A DNA stretch of 13,699 nt from CAZQQN01 sp964549595 (GCA_964549595.1 CAZJWK010000077.1:1-13699); one strand, 5' to 3'. Numbered from the stretch's first letter, positions 1-7,647 are shown. Numbers and translations are program-made. The notes: generated by a model not told the origin, from the sequence alone.

Positions 1-67
1 GATAATCGTGGCACACCTGAGTAAACTGACCAGCCAAAACTACCACCAAAAGAAATTTTCCAGCCAT
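1..67 (-). CDS. Possible 5' end of an exported protein gene, cut by the window edge
   Basis: A short minus-strand frame opens with ATG at 67-65 and stays open to the window edge (22 codons). It reads M-A-G-K followed by a hydrophobic run (FLLVVVLAG) and then QFTQVCHDY. A positive residue, a hydrophobic core and a polar stretch with a cysteine is what the start of a Sec signal peptide looks like. A weak AGG lies next to the ATG, and no clear TAnnTTTG promoter was found upstream. No family can be assigned from 22 residues, and a chance frame is quite possible. Confidence 0.25.
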   Translation of the reverse strand, partial: MAGKFLLVVVLAGQFTQVCHDY

Positions 68-317
68 CCTCGAATTTCGACTAAATTTTGGGTAAACTCC
101 AGTAAAAAAACATCTTGCGGGATTGGAAATGAAATGCATTTTGTTAACGAACCCCAGGTAAATGATAAGGAGAATACCCGGATTTTTCTTGGGGTAAGCA
201 TTTTATTGCCTAATGCACAACCTTTCAATTCCTGTTTTAAAGTTCCTTAAAGGCATTAAGGGAAATTTTTCTATTAACGGGCGAAAAAGAAAGTTTTATT
301 AATTCTTGGGAAGTTTA
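68..317. other. Non-coding stretch upstream of tRNA-Ser
   Basis: No convincing gene is visible. Open frames of 62 and 80 codons exist here but show no family resemblance or start signals. An imperfect AT-rich hairpin lies at 243-264 (TTCCTTAA pairing with TTAAGGGAA, one bulged G). It is followed by a short T run at 266-270 and could be a weak terminator reading rightward, but no gene that would need it is seen. Confidence 0.4.
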
Positions 318-325
318 TACATTTG
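318..325 (+). promoter_or_regulatory. -7 promoter box of tRNA-Ser
   Basis: TACATTTG matches the Bacteroidota -7 consensus TAnnTTTG and ends 23 bases before the tRNA. The -33 element is poor (TTTA at about 295-298). A small inverted repeat (GCCTT/AAGGC) lies between the box and the tRNA 5' end. Confidence 0.6.
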
Positions 326-348
326 CAAGGCCTTTCAAAAGGCTTAAC

Positions 349-437
349 GGAGAGATGCCGGAGCGGCCGAACGGGGCGGCCTGCTAAGCCGTTGTCCGCT
401 GTAAAGCGGACCGAGGGTTCGAATCCCTCTCTCTCCG
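349..437 (+). tRNA. tRNA-Ser(GCT)
   Basis: This folds as a complete class II tRNA. The acceptor stem GGAGAGA (349-355) pairs with TCTCTCC (430-436), followed by discriminator G437. The anticodon loop CTGCTAA carries GCT, which reads AGC/AGU serine codons. A long variable arm has a six-pair stem (GTCCGC/GCGGAC), as expected for serine tRNAs. The T arm GAGGG-TTCGAAT-CCCTC is perfect. The 3' CCA is not encoded (GCAA follows), so it must be added by tRNA nucleotidyltransferase. Confidence 0.97.
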
Positions 438-503
438 CAAAAAGCGATAGTTCTGAGCAAGGGTTTTGAGTTGAGGAGATAAATAGAATGTAAGGAACTT
501 TTA

Positions 504-851
504 ATTTTTGATTTTGAGAAACTTGAAGTTTATCAAAAGGTCAATAATCTAAATGTTAAGCTTTTAAAAGCACTCAAAGAGAATAATTCTATTGATTTTT
601 TTCTTAAAGATCAATGGAAAAGGGCTTCAACCAGCATATTACTTAACTTAGCTTTAGGTGTTGGTAGAAAAACAAAAAGGGATTAGGCTCATTTTTATGT
701 TATGGCGAGCGGATCCGTTTTCGAAGGTATCTCAATCCTTAATTTGCTTAAGGACCCGGAAGACATAACACCTTCAATGCATGAGTATTTCTACCTTGAG
801 TATGAAGAAACATCTAAAATGTTAACTGCTTTAAAGAAATCTTTAAATTAA
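504..851 (+). pseudogene. Decayed four-helix-bundle protein (23S rRNA intervening-sequence type)
   Basis: One reading frame across this interval spells a recognisable member of the small four-helix-bundle family first known from ORFs in 23S rRNA intervening sequences. It has the N-terminal FDFEKLEVYQKV, then DQWKRASTSILLNLALGVGRKTKRD, then AHFYVMASGSVFEG, and ends at TAA 849-851 after about 115 codons, the normal family length. Two lesions are visible. The expected initiator before FDFEK is ATT (504-506) rather than ATG, although an AAGGAA element sits just upstream (492-497). An amber TAG at 684-686 interrupts the K-R-D-x-A-H-F motif, where the family usually has a charged residue. Both halves remain in the same frame, so decay looks recent. 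The 49-codon C-terminal half could start at ATG 702 but would be only a fragment. The gene sits between two tRNA genes rather than inside 23S rRNA. The role of intact relatives is poorly understood. Confidence 0.8.
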
Positions 852-898
852 TATTTAATCGACAACCCTCCCTCTCGCTCAAAATAATAACCCAATTT

Positions 899-976
899 CG
901 GGGTGTAGCGCAGTCCGGTTAGCGCACCTGCTTTGGGAGCAGGGGGTCGCAGGTTCGAATCCTGCCACCCCGACCA
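899..976 (+). tRNA. tRNA-Pro(TGG)
   Basis: This is a complete cloverleaf. The acceptor CGGGGTG (899-905) pairs with CACCCCG (966-972), followed by discriminator A973 and an encoded CCA (974-976). The anticodon loop TTTGGGA carries TGG, which reads CCA and, by wobble, other proline codons. The T arm GCAGG-TTCGAAT-CCTGC is perfect. No clear TAnnTTTG box is visible in the 50 bases upstream. Unlike the tRNA-Ser in this window, its CCA end is genomically encoded. Confidence 0.97.
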
Positions 977-984
977 CTATTCAA

Positions 985-1022
985 GGGGGTTTCAGGCCAA
1001 AAGGGCTTGGGCTCCCTTTTTT
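985..1022 (+). terminator. Rho-independent terminator after tRNA-Pro
   Basis: An imperfect hairpin pairs GGGGGTTTCAGGCC (985-998) with GGGCTTGGGCTCCC (1003-1016) around an AAAA loop, using several G-U pairs and two mismatches. It is followed directly by six T residues (1017-1022). It begins nine bases after the tRNA 3' end, so it probably ends the tRNA-Pro transcript. Confidence 0.75.
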
Positions 1023-1162
1023 ATTTGCACAACACGTGCACAATTTTGAATCGATTCAGCATCTTTATTTACCCCGACTTCAATTTGTTTTGTAAATGAT
1101 TTGTCTTAGATTAGTTTACGAATAAATCAAATTGCAAACAAACTTTTGAAAAATAGGTGACT

Positions 1163-2392
1163 ATGAAGGTAGCTCAAAAGATTTTTGCTTTATTTTTATT
1201 ATTGCTTGGTAGTGCTTGGTTAGTACAAGGTTTTATTTTCGCAGGCTTAGTTATTTTTATTTCTGGTTTAATAGTAATTCCTGGAGTTCTAAATAAAATT
1301 TTAGGCCTTTTTGGAAAGGGGGATAACATGCTTTTAAACTTTGGAATAAAGGCAGGACTAATAATGTTTGGAGTTGTCATTGTATATATTTCCCAAATGC
1401 AGGACAATCAACAAGGCGAAAGAATTTTTCAAAGGGCTAAAACTGCTATTTCGAGGGATAGTATAGATAAGGCTTTATCTTATATTAACGATGCTAAAGA
1501 ATTGTTTAGAAGCTCTGACAATAGCGCAGTTGAGCTTGAAAAAATGATCCAAAAACTAAACTCAAAAGAGTTTTTAAAAGAACAGCTGATTTCAATTACC
1601 GATGAACAGGCTAAAGCTCTAAAAAATGGTAAAAAGGGTTTTGAGTTTTTAGAGAACCCAACTTTAAATGAAAAATTTATTTCTAAGGTTAGGGATAACA
1701 TTGATGAAAGGCCTCCTTTTGTTAAAGAGAAACTTGTGGAGGTTGCCGATAGTAGTTTAGAAAATTACTTGAGAAAAACTCTTATAAACCTCAACCAGGA
1801 AAAATTTGAAAAACTCAAGTCCGGTGATCTGGATACAACTTTCATTGAAAGCTATCCACCTGTGAACTCATTATTCGTTTCTAAGCTGGAAAGCGTGGCC
1901 CATAAAAGGCAAGCATATTTACAAAATAAATTGAATGAGATTGCAGATGGCAATACCAGAGCTTTTATGATGAATATTTTGGGTAAACTAGATGATGAAC
2001 AATACGAGCAATTAAAAAAAGGAGTGCTGGATACCACCATATTACAGAACCCTACAGTTAATTCTTACTTGCTGACTCAATTAAGGCAAAACAAGCATCT
2101 TAGGAGTGAATATCAGCAAAAGCAAAAAGAAAAAAGGCGAAAACAAAAAATAAAATCTCAATTCAGTGAATGGGATGGGTCGCACCGTAACTTAAAAAGG
2201 TATCTTAAAAAGAACCTCCATGATGCATCCAGTTTTGAGCATGTAAAAACAACTTATTCAGACAAAAAGAACTATTTACTTGTTAGGATGAAATACAGGG
2301 CAAATAATAAGCTTGGTGCTAAGATTCTTAAGACAATTACTGCAAAGGTTTCTTTAGATGGGGAGGTTCTTGAGGTAATAAGTCACCAATAA
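1163..2392 (+). CDS. Membrane-anchored repeat protein of unknown function with a WDGSH-type C-terminal domain
   Basis: The encoded protein has 409 residues. The N-terminus holds three likely membrane helices (about 5-22, 25-45 and 60-78). A long helical region follows with three related units of about 65 residues (about 145-208, 210-275 and 276-320). Each opens with (I/L)xxEQ/EKxxxLKxG and continues with an aspartate/threonine stretch and a (P/Y)xxN motif. After a basic linker (319-331) comes a C-terminal domain of about 75 residues beginning QFSEWDGSH. From memory, similar WDGSH segments end other Bacteroidota hypothetical proteins, but no function is known to me. I chose ATG 1163 over GTG 1157 because it begins MKVAQKIF, a normal membrane-protein start. 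The ribosome-binding site is weak for both. The gene is visibly more AT-rich than the ABC-F gene beside it and follows a tRNA gene, which could mean it was acquired. It may sense or organise something at the membrane, but that is a guess. Confidence 0.8.
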   Translation: MKVAQKIFALFLLLLGSAWLVQGFIFAGLVIFISGLIVIPGVLNKILGLFGKGDNMLLNFGIKAGLIMFGVVIVYISQMQDNQQGERIFQRAKTAISRDSIDKALSYINDAKELFRSSDNSAVELEKMIQKLNSKEFLKEQLISITDEQAKALKNGKKGFEFLENPTLNEKFISKVRDNIDERPPFVKEKLVEVADSSLENYLRKTLINLNQEKFEKLKSGDLDTTFIESYPPVNSLFVSKLESVAHKRQAYLQNKLNEIADGNTRAFMMNILGKLDDEQYEQLKKGVLDTTILQNPTVNSYLLTQLRQNKHLRSEYQQKQKEKRRKQKIKSQFSEWDGSHRNLKRYLKKNLHDASSFEHVKTTYSDKKNYLLVRMKYRANNKLGAKILKTITAKVSLDGEVLEVISHQ

Positions 2393-2771
2393 CTTTATTT
2401 GCATTGCTAATGGATCAACTTTCTGCCTTGCACAAACACACATGATTTTTCAAATTGAGCTTTGTTATTAATGGTAGTTCTCGTTTCCGCACTTCCTTTT
2501 TATGCTTTTTCAAAATTTTTATAACCTTGTATTATATAACAAAATCCCTAATGAACTCCAGTAAGGTATTAAAGAAACTTTATTATACAGGGAATTGGGA
2601 AGAGCCTAAATTTAACAGAAACCGTTTCAAGGTTCTTGAGGGACATAATAAGTTTATAATCTATCCAATCAGAATTCTTCATGCTTTTTGATGAAGGATA
2701 AAAAGTTGGCTCAGCATGGTTTTAGGATTAACCGGATTTTCAAACACTTTTCAAACCAATGGTTAAGCTTA
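2393..2771. other. Convergent intergenic region without a supported gene
   Basis: This lies between the converging 1163-2392 gene and the ABC-F gene. An AT-rich plus-strand frame occupies 2455-2691 (TTG start, or ATG at about 2551 giving some 46 residues ending IIYPIRILHAF). It has no ribosome-binding site, promoter or family resemblance, so I do not call it a gene. No clear hairpin with a T run was found for either flanking gene. Confidence 0.4.
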
Positions 2772-4805
2772 TTAAGCAATGGCTTGATAAGATTTCTCCA
2801 ACCCTTTTAATGCTTCATAGTCGGCTTCCCATTGAACCATGGCGTCTTCCAGAGCTTTTTTCCGATCTTCATAATGCTGGTAGTGCTCCTGGTCATTCAG
2901 GTCGATACCGAAAGCATGGGGGTTATTGAGTTTTTGTTCCAGGTCAGCGACCTCGGATTCAAGGTCTGCAATGATTTTTTCCTGCTTTTTGACCTTATTT
3001 TTGGTTTTGCGCAAGGCACTTTCAATTTCTTTCTTTTGCCGATGGCGTTCTTTATTGGAGGGCTGAGGATTTTTACTGGAATGGGATTCAGCCGTTTTTT
3101 CCCCATCAAATGGTTTTTGAGCTTGTTCAGGAGTTTTGGCAGTACGAGAGCCTGTTTTTGCCGTTTTTTGTTCTTCCTCGAGAGCCCTGAAATCTTCCAG
3201 ATCGCGATGCTCAAGGAAAGTATTGATATCACCGGGATACACTTTGATGCCTTCTTCCCTGAATTCGAAAACCTTATTGGTGAGGTCTTCCATAAAGCTT
3301 CGGTCGTGAGAAACGATAATCAAGGTGCCATTAAAATCTAAAAGGGCCTGCTTTAAGACCTCTTTGGACATCATGTCGAGGTGATTGGTAGGCTCATCCA
3401 AAACCAGGAAATTAATAGGGTGTAGCACCATCTCGGCCAAAGCCACTCGGGATTTTTCACCGCCCGAAAGGACTTTAACTTTTTTATGCACTGCTTCACC
3501 GCTAAAAAGGAAAGCCCCGAGAATCTTCCGTATTTTTGACCGCATATCGGGTTTGGCCGAGCCCTCCATAATTTCCATTATGGTTTTGTCCGGATTTAGT
3601 TTTTGGGGCTGATCCTGGGCAAAATAGCCCATATCGATGTTGTGGCCATGTTCAAGGTCTCCCTGAAAAGATTGAATTTCCCCTGTGATGATTTTAGCCA
3701 GCGTACTTTTTCCCATTCCATTTTTACCGACAAATGCGATCTTATCCCCTCGCTGTATTTCAAAATTCAGGTTATTAATTACCGTGTGATCACCGTAGGC
3801 TTTTGTCAGTTGTTCTCCCTTAACTACTACTTTGCCTTCCCGCCGGCTTGCTTTAAACTGGATATTGGCTTCGTTTGTATCCTCTTGCTCCACTTCGATG
3901 TCTTCCATGCTTTCTAATTCCCGCATGAGCTTTTTGGCAAATTTTGCTTTATTGGGCTTAGCCCTGAAACGTTCAATGTTTCGCTGCATCTGGGCTTTTT
4001 TCCGTTCCTGTTCTTTTTTGGCCGCTTTTTGTTGCTCTTTTTTGGCTTGTCTTAGCTCAATATATTTGGAAAAATGGGCTTTGTAATCCTCCACTTTACC
4101 CAAAACAATTTCGAGGGTTCTGTTGGTAATATTATCCAGAAACCTTCGGTCGTGAGAAACCATTATGACGGCTCCTTCGAAAGTCTGAAGGAAATTTTCC
4201 AGCCACCGGATGGATTCAATATCCAGGTGATTGGTCGGCTCGTCAAGTAGTAATAAATCCGGTTTTTGAAGGAGGATTTTTGCCAATTCAACCCGCATCT
4301 GCCACCCCCCGCTGAATTCTGCCATTGGTCGAGTCATGGATTCCGGGTTAAAACCCAGGCCTTTCAGAACCTTCTCTATATTTCCCTCTATGTCATAACC
4401 ACCCGCCATTCTTAAAGCTTCTTCTTTGTCGTTGAATGCCTGAACAAGATTCATGTAGGCCTCACTGCTATGATCATCCCTTTTGTCCAATTCATGTTTT
4501 ATTTCTTCAAGGGCCTTTTCCATTTGAAGGATATCATCAAAAGCCGTCTTGGTTTCGTTGATTACTGTTTTATCAGAATGGGTATTGAGTTCTTGTGGAA
4601 GGTAGCCGATTTTACAGTGCTTAGGTTTGGTAATCCTGCCTTCGTCCGGAGTTTGTGTCCCGTTTAAAATCCGGAGGAGGGTTGTTTTACCGGCTCCGTT
4701 TTTCCCCACTAAACCAATCCGATCTTCCCGGTTTATAAGAAAAGAAGCATTTTCGAAAACAGGGTTTCCGTCATACCGAACGGTGATGTTGTCTACTTGG
4801 ATCAT
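2772..4805 (-). CDS. ABC-F family ATPase (ribosome-associated translation factor)
   Basis: This 677-residue protein has two ABC cassettes and no membrane segments, the pattern of the ABC-F family. Well-studied family members bind the ribosomal E site and relieve stalling or protect against antibiotics. Cassette 1 has Walker A GKNGAGKT (34-41), signature FSGGW (164-168), Walker B ending LLLLDEPTNHLD (184-195) and the switch SHD (217-219). Cassette 2 has Walker A GKNGMGKST (360-368), signature LSGGE (446-450) and DEPTNHLD (470-477). The linker at about 240-325 is very basic and helical and contains RFRAKPNKAKFAKK. It corresponds to the P-site tRNA interaction motif. A C-terminal charged coiled coil (about 588-675) resembles the nucleic-acid-binding tail of Uup-like members. 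All catalytic motifs are intact. The gene lies 103 bases downstream of ctaA but has its own -7 box at 4847-4854. The exact subgroup (Uup, YheS or EttA type) is unresolved. Confidence 0.95.
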   Translation of the reverse strand: MIQVDNITVRYDGNPVFENASFLINREDRIGLVGKNGAGKTTLLRILNGTQTPDEGRITKPKHCKIGYLPQELNTHSDKTVINETKTAFDDILQMEKALEEIKHELDKRDDHSSEAYMNLVQAFNDKEEALRMAGGYDIEGNIEKVLKGLGFNPESMTRPMAEFSGGWQMRVELAKILLQKPDLLLLDEPTNHLDIESIRWLENFLQTFEGAVIMVSHDRRFLDNITNRTLEIVLGKVEDYKAHFSKYIELRQAKKEQQKAAKKEQERKKAQMQRNIERFRAKPNKAKFAKKLMRELESMEDIEVEQEDTNEANIQFKASRREGKVVVKGEQLTKAYGDHTVINNLNFEIQRGDKIAFVGKNGMGKSTLAKIITGEIQSFQGDLEHGHNIDMGYFAQDQPQKLNPDKTIMEIMEGSAKPDMRSKIRKILGAFLFSGEAVHKKVKVLSGGEKSRVALAEMVLHPINFLVLDEPTNHLDMMSKEVLKQALLDFNGTLIIVSHDRSFMEDLTNKVFEFREEGIKVYPGDINTFLEHRDLEDFRALEEEQKTAKTGSRTAKTPEQAQKPFDGEKTAESHSSKNPQPSNKERHRQKKEIESALRKTKNKVKKQEKIIADLESEVADLEQKLNNPHAFGIDLNDQEHYQHYEDRKKALEDAMVQWEADYEALKGLEKSYQAIA

Positions 4806-4846
4806 AGGATAACGGTTAATTCATGCGAACCTTAAGCAATACGCTG

Positions 4847-4854
4847 CAAAAGTA
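4847..4854 (-). promoter_or_regulatory. Probable -7 box of the ABC-F gene
   Basis: On the minus strand this reads TACTTTTG, a full match to TAnnTTTG, 41 bases upstream of the ATG. No TTTG was found at the usual distance, so the promoter rests on one element. Confidence 0.5.
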
Positions 4855-4908
4855 AAGTAAGTTTCGTGTTGCTTAACCATTTCCAAGAAAGAAGGGTAAC
4901 AAAACCCA

Positions 4909-5967
4909 TTAACCTGATAAACGAAAATTCAGTAAAAGGAGGTTGGTTAGCAGTATGATGGCAATGGCCTGGTGAATGACAGCAGAGAGGACCGGAATAT
5001 GACTGCTTGTGGTTAGCAAAATAATGATGCCGAAAACCGCCTGGATTAAGATTAGGATGGGCGTCAAAATAACGGCAAACCTGGTGGTTTTGCTGCCGGG
5101 TTTTGAAAAGTATTTCAATCCATTCCTGGTGAAAGGAATAGCCAACAGAAAAATTAAATAACCCAGGTTTCGATGGAGAAATTGAACCACCGCATGGGGT
5201 AATAATGCTTGGTTAAAGTTGATGAAAGTGTTCCGGCTCCAATTTTCCGCGTTTAACATTACCGATGGTAAAAAAGAACCGTTCATATCAGGCCATGTGG
5301 GATATACCGGAGCGGATTCCATTCCTGAAACCAAAGCTCCGAATATGATTTGAATACTTACCAACACGGTTAACGCTATCGAAAACTTCCGGATACCAGG
5401 TAAATTTAAACGCCTTGGATCACGAGGTATAAGTAGAATCCAGCCATTCCAAAGCAGATATTGCATGGTGATTATGGCAATGCTCAAGTGAATGACCAGA
5501 CGATAAGGGCTAACCATGGGGCGGTCCTGCAGTCCACTAACCACCATCAGCCAGCCAAATATCCCTGCCAATCCGCCAAGGGCAAATGCCCCTAAACTTC
5601 TTTTTATCCATTTCTTAGTCATTTTTCTTTTCAAAAGGAACCAAATGAAAGGGAGTAAAAAAACAAATCCCAACAGGCGAGCCCAAAGTCGATGCATATA
5701 CTCCCAGAAATAGATGAATTTGAACTCACCAAGGCTCATCCCTTTATTGACTTTTTGGTATTCAGGGGTTTCTTTGTAAAGCCCGAATGCTTCCTGCCAC
5801 TGGTTTTCATTTAATGGGGGAAGGGTTCCTCCAACTACTTCCCATTGTGTGATGGAAAGCCCTGATTCAGTTAATCGGGTTATTCCTCCAATGATCACTT
5901 GAATGAAGACCATGAAAGCCCCTATCAATAACCATATCCCCACTTGTTTTTGGTCTTTTTCAGTCAT
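4909..5967 (-). CDS. ctaA: Heme A synthase (COX15/CtaA family)
   Basis: Heme A synthase oxidises the C8 methyl of heme O to a formyl group, giving the heme A needed by aa3-type cytochrome oxidases. It is an integral inner-membrane protein. The 352-residue product has about eight hydrophobic helices (roughly 10-30, 95-112, 125-145, 157-178, 195-213, 263-280, 297-318 and 325-345). Family motifs are clear: GGITRLTESGLSITQWEVVGG (27-47), FWEYMHR with E89 and H92, VIH (H160), FLHRNLGY (H265) and VIHQ (H332). The four histidines form the two expected heme pairs, one in each half. The long first loop with PPLNENQWQEAF is typical of the COX15-like type found in alphaproteobacteria and mitochondria rather than the short Bacillus type. 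No cytochrome oxidase or ctaB gene lies nearby. It is read divergently from the YheT-like gene. MTEKDQ is the natural start, 20 bases from a -7 box. Confidence 0.95.
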   Translation of the reverse strand: MTEKDQKQVGIWLLIGAFMVFIQVIIGGITRLTESGLSITQWEVVGGTLPPLNENQWQEAFGLYKETPEYQKVNKGMSLGEFKFIYFWEYMHRLWARLLGFVFLLPFIWFLLKRKMTKKWIKRSLGAFALGGLAGIFGWLMVVSGLQDRPMVSPYRLVIHLSIAIITMQYLLWNGWILLIPRDPRRLNLPGIRKFSIALTVLVSIQIIFGALVSGMESAPVYPTWPDMNGSFLPSVMLNAENWSRNTFINFNQALLPHAVVQFLHRNLGYLIFLLAIPFTRNGLKYFSKPGSKTTRFAVILTPILILIQAVFGIIILLTTSSHIPVLSAVIHQAIAIILLTNLLLLNFRLSG

Positions 5968-5987
5968 TAAGGTTCGTTTTTACACCG

Positions 5988-5995
5988 CAAAATTA
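5988..5995 (-). promoter_or_regulatory. Probable -7 box of ctaA
   Basis: On the minus strand this reads TAATTTTG, matching TAnnTTTG, 20 bases upstream of the ctaA ATG. That would leave a very short leader. No good -33 TTTG lies at 19-20 bases. Confidence 0.5.
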
Positions 5996-6150
5996 TCAAC
6001 AAATCAAGGGCTTTAAGGTTGCTAAAGGAAGCATCCCTAAGAAGAAAATGGCCAAATTTCTACAATAAGCATGTTTAGGGCGTTCAACCAAACTTGGATT
6101 ATTTTTCAAAAACCTTATATTGTTAACCAATCTTTAGGAATTCCATTTTT

Positions 6151-7119
6151 ATGCAACTGTTTACAAAGGCGTACCAGCCAACCTTATGCTTTAAGAACGG
6201 GCATTTCAATACGATTTTTACCAATTTATGGCGTTCCTGGAAACTGCCGGTTTCTTATCAAAGGCAACGTTTTTCTACTCCGGATAAGGATTTTTTGGAT
6301 CTTGATTGCTCAAGCATCCATAGTGATAAAGCCATGGTTTTGGTTCATGGTTTAGAAGGGCATGCGTATTCACCTTACATGAAAGGTATGGTGAAAGCCG
6401 CTAATGAAGCAGGTTGGGATGCCCTAAGTCTTAATCTGAGGGGCTGCAGTGGCGCAAACAATGCCCAACCGGTTACCTATCATAGTGGTAAAACGGAAGA
6501 TCTGAACACAGCTGTTGAATATACCTTGAGCCAGGATTTATACAAGAAAATCGCTATTGTGGGCTTTAGTTTAGGAGGGAATCTGGTGTTAAAATATGCC
6601 GGTGAACAAGGCTCAGGATTGGATGAGCGTATAATGAGCATTGCTGCTATTTCCAACCCTTTCGACCTTCAAGCAGTCGCAATGAACATGGATAAGGTAA
6701 GCAACCGGCTTTATAAAAATCGTTTTCTAAAAACCCTGAAACTGAAAGCTTCCCAAAAATTGGACCAATACCCTGATTTATTAATTAACAAGGATGAAGT
6801 GATTAAAGCCCGAAGCTTTTATGCGTTTGACAACGTATTTACTGCCCCTTTAAATGGTTTCAGGGATGCGGAAGATTACTGGAAGAAAAGCAGTTGCCGC
6901 CATTTTTTAAGGAATATTCATAAACCGGCTTTATTAATCAATGCCATAGATGATCCTTTCATCCCGCCTTACAACATTCCCTTTAAGAAAATTAAAAACA
7001 ATAAAAACCTGGTAGCCCTGAGCCCTAAATATGGTGGTCATTTAGGATTTGGAAAGTGGAGGCTGAATGAATCCCTGTGGCATGAAAAGCAGGTGTTAAG
7101 TTTTTGTGACTGGCTTTAA
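6151..7119 (+). CDS. YheT-like alpha/beta hydrolase (ABHD1/3-type)
   Basis: This is a 322-residue cytoplasmic alpha/beta hydrolase. The start MQLFTKAYQPTLCFKNGHFNT matches the YheT pattern of a short lead, proline and then NGH near residue 18. VLVHGLEGHAYSPYMKG (63-79) is the oxyanion-hole region (HGLEG). GFSLGGN (138-144) is the nucleophile elbow with Ser140. AIDDPFIP (265-272) supplies the aspartate (D267 or D268), and YGGHLGF (294-300) supplies His297, so the triad is complete. LNLRGCSG (94-101) is another family hallmark. Length is normal for the family (320-340). Relatives are annotated as hydrolases or esterases of unknown physiological substrate, and eukaryotic homologues act on lipids. 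It is transcribed divergently from ctaA and ends 32 bases before the convergent Uma2-like gene. A degenerate -7 box (TATTTTTC, 6100-6107) is the best promoter candidate. Confidence 0.92.
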   Translation: MQLFTKAYQPTLCFKNGHFNTIFTNLWRSWKLPVSYQRQRFSTPDKDFLDLDCSSIHSDKAMVLVHGLEGHAYSPYMKGMVKAANEAGWDALSLNLRGCSGANNAQPVTYHSGKTEDLNTAVEYTLSQDLYKKIAIVGFSLGGNLVLKYAGEQGSGLDERIMSIAAISNPFDLQAVAMNMDKVSNRLYKNRFLKTLKLKASQKLDQYPDLLINKDEVIKARSFYAFDNVFTAPLNGFRDAEDYWKKSSCRHFLRNIHKPALLINAIDDPFIPPYNIPFKKIKNNKNLVALSPKYGGHLGFGKWRLNESLWHEKQVLSFCDWL

Positions 7120-7151
7120 TAAGGTATAGGCCTGGCAATATGGCACAAAAA

Positions 7152-7616
7152 TTAGTAACGCAACCTTTTTAAGGGGAATTCGAAACCCCTCAAAATGTCC
7201 CGTCCATCAAGGTAATAATCGAAAGTCGGAATTTGATGGATTTGTTCTTCGGGCTTAAAGATAAACACTTCTTCCTTTTCGGGTTCGATGAGCCAGCCTA
7301 ATGGGCAACCATTTTCCTTAAAATCGGTCATCTCAGACTTCAAATCTGATAGGGAGGATTGGCTGGATATAAAGAATTTTACCACGAAATCCGGACAAAG
7401 TATTGCTGATCCTGTTCCCTTATTTTCCTGAAAAACAAGCCAGTCGGCTTTATTTACCCACCCAGCATCTACATGGTGTTCGGTTCCATCTTTTAATTGA
7501 AAATTAATTGAGGAGTCAAGGATCTTACCCTGATGAGAAAGAAAGTGTTGCTGCCATTTATTGAGTGCCGTAATAACCTTTTCTGCCGACTGATTAATCT
7601 TTTCGCTTTCGGTCAT
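7152..7616 (-). CDS. Uma2-like (DUF820) protein with an altered active site
   Basis: The 154-residue protein resembles the Uma2/DUF820 family, which has a PD-(D/E)xK nuclease fold. The diagnostic region is CPDFVVKFFISSQSSLSDLK followed by MTDFKENGCPLGWLIEPEKEEVFIFKP (residues 74-122). It corresponds to the family pattern PDxxVExxSpSdsl..K...y..nG..LGWLIdPe...v.vyrp. The upstream D50 in VDAGWV matches the family's first metal-binding aspartate. At the position of the usual catalytic Glu (PDLVVE) there is Lys80, and the N-terminal segment with the GE(I/V)xxMSP motif is missing, so the protein is shorter than the typical 180-200 residues. It may be a catalytically dead relative. Uma2 genes are abundant in cyanobacteria and Bacteroidota, with no settled function. 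Its own -7 box lies at 7648-7655, and a terminator isolates it from the ribosomal operon upstream. Confidence 0.78.
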   Translation of the reverse strand: MTESEKINQSAEKVITALNKWQQHFLSHQGKILDSSINFQLKDGTEHHVDAGWVNKADWLVFQENKGTGSAILCPDFVVKFFISSQSSLSDLKSEMTDFKENGCPLGWLIEPEKEEVFIFKPEEQIHQIPTFDYYLDGRDILRGFEFPLKRLRY

Positions 7617-7647
7617 TTATCAGAACTTGTTTAGTCCTTTTTTTAGG

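Noticed and set aside
8..250. An 80-codon plus-strand frame and an overlapping 62-codon minus-strand frame (40-228)
   Set aside because: Neither has a plausible start region, family motif or protein-like composition, and they overlap each other.
1026..1040. Short inverted repeat TGCAC/GTGCA upstream of the repeat-protein gene
   Set aside because: Only five base pairs, with no promoter element nearby to give it a role.
899..1163. Possible integration site of a mobile element at tRNA-Pro
   Set aside because: The tRNA 3' end is not repeated elsewhere in the window as far as I can see, and no integrase gene is present. The only hint is the AT-rich gene that follows.
2455..2691. A 78-codon plus-strand frame with a TTG start
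   Set aside because: No ribosome-binding site, promoter or recognisable motif. AT-rich intergenic sequence often leaves frames of this size open.
2832..3341. A 169-codon plus-strand frame antisense to the ABC-F gene
   Set aside because: It is a shadow of the well-supported ABC-F coding sequence. Its hydrophobic, Phe-rich translation is what the complement of a Glu/Lys-rich coiled-coil gene gives.
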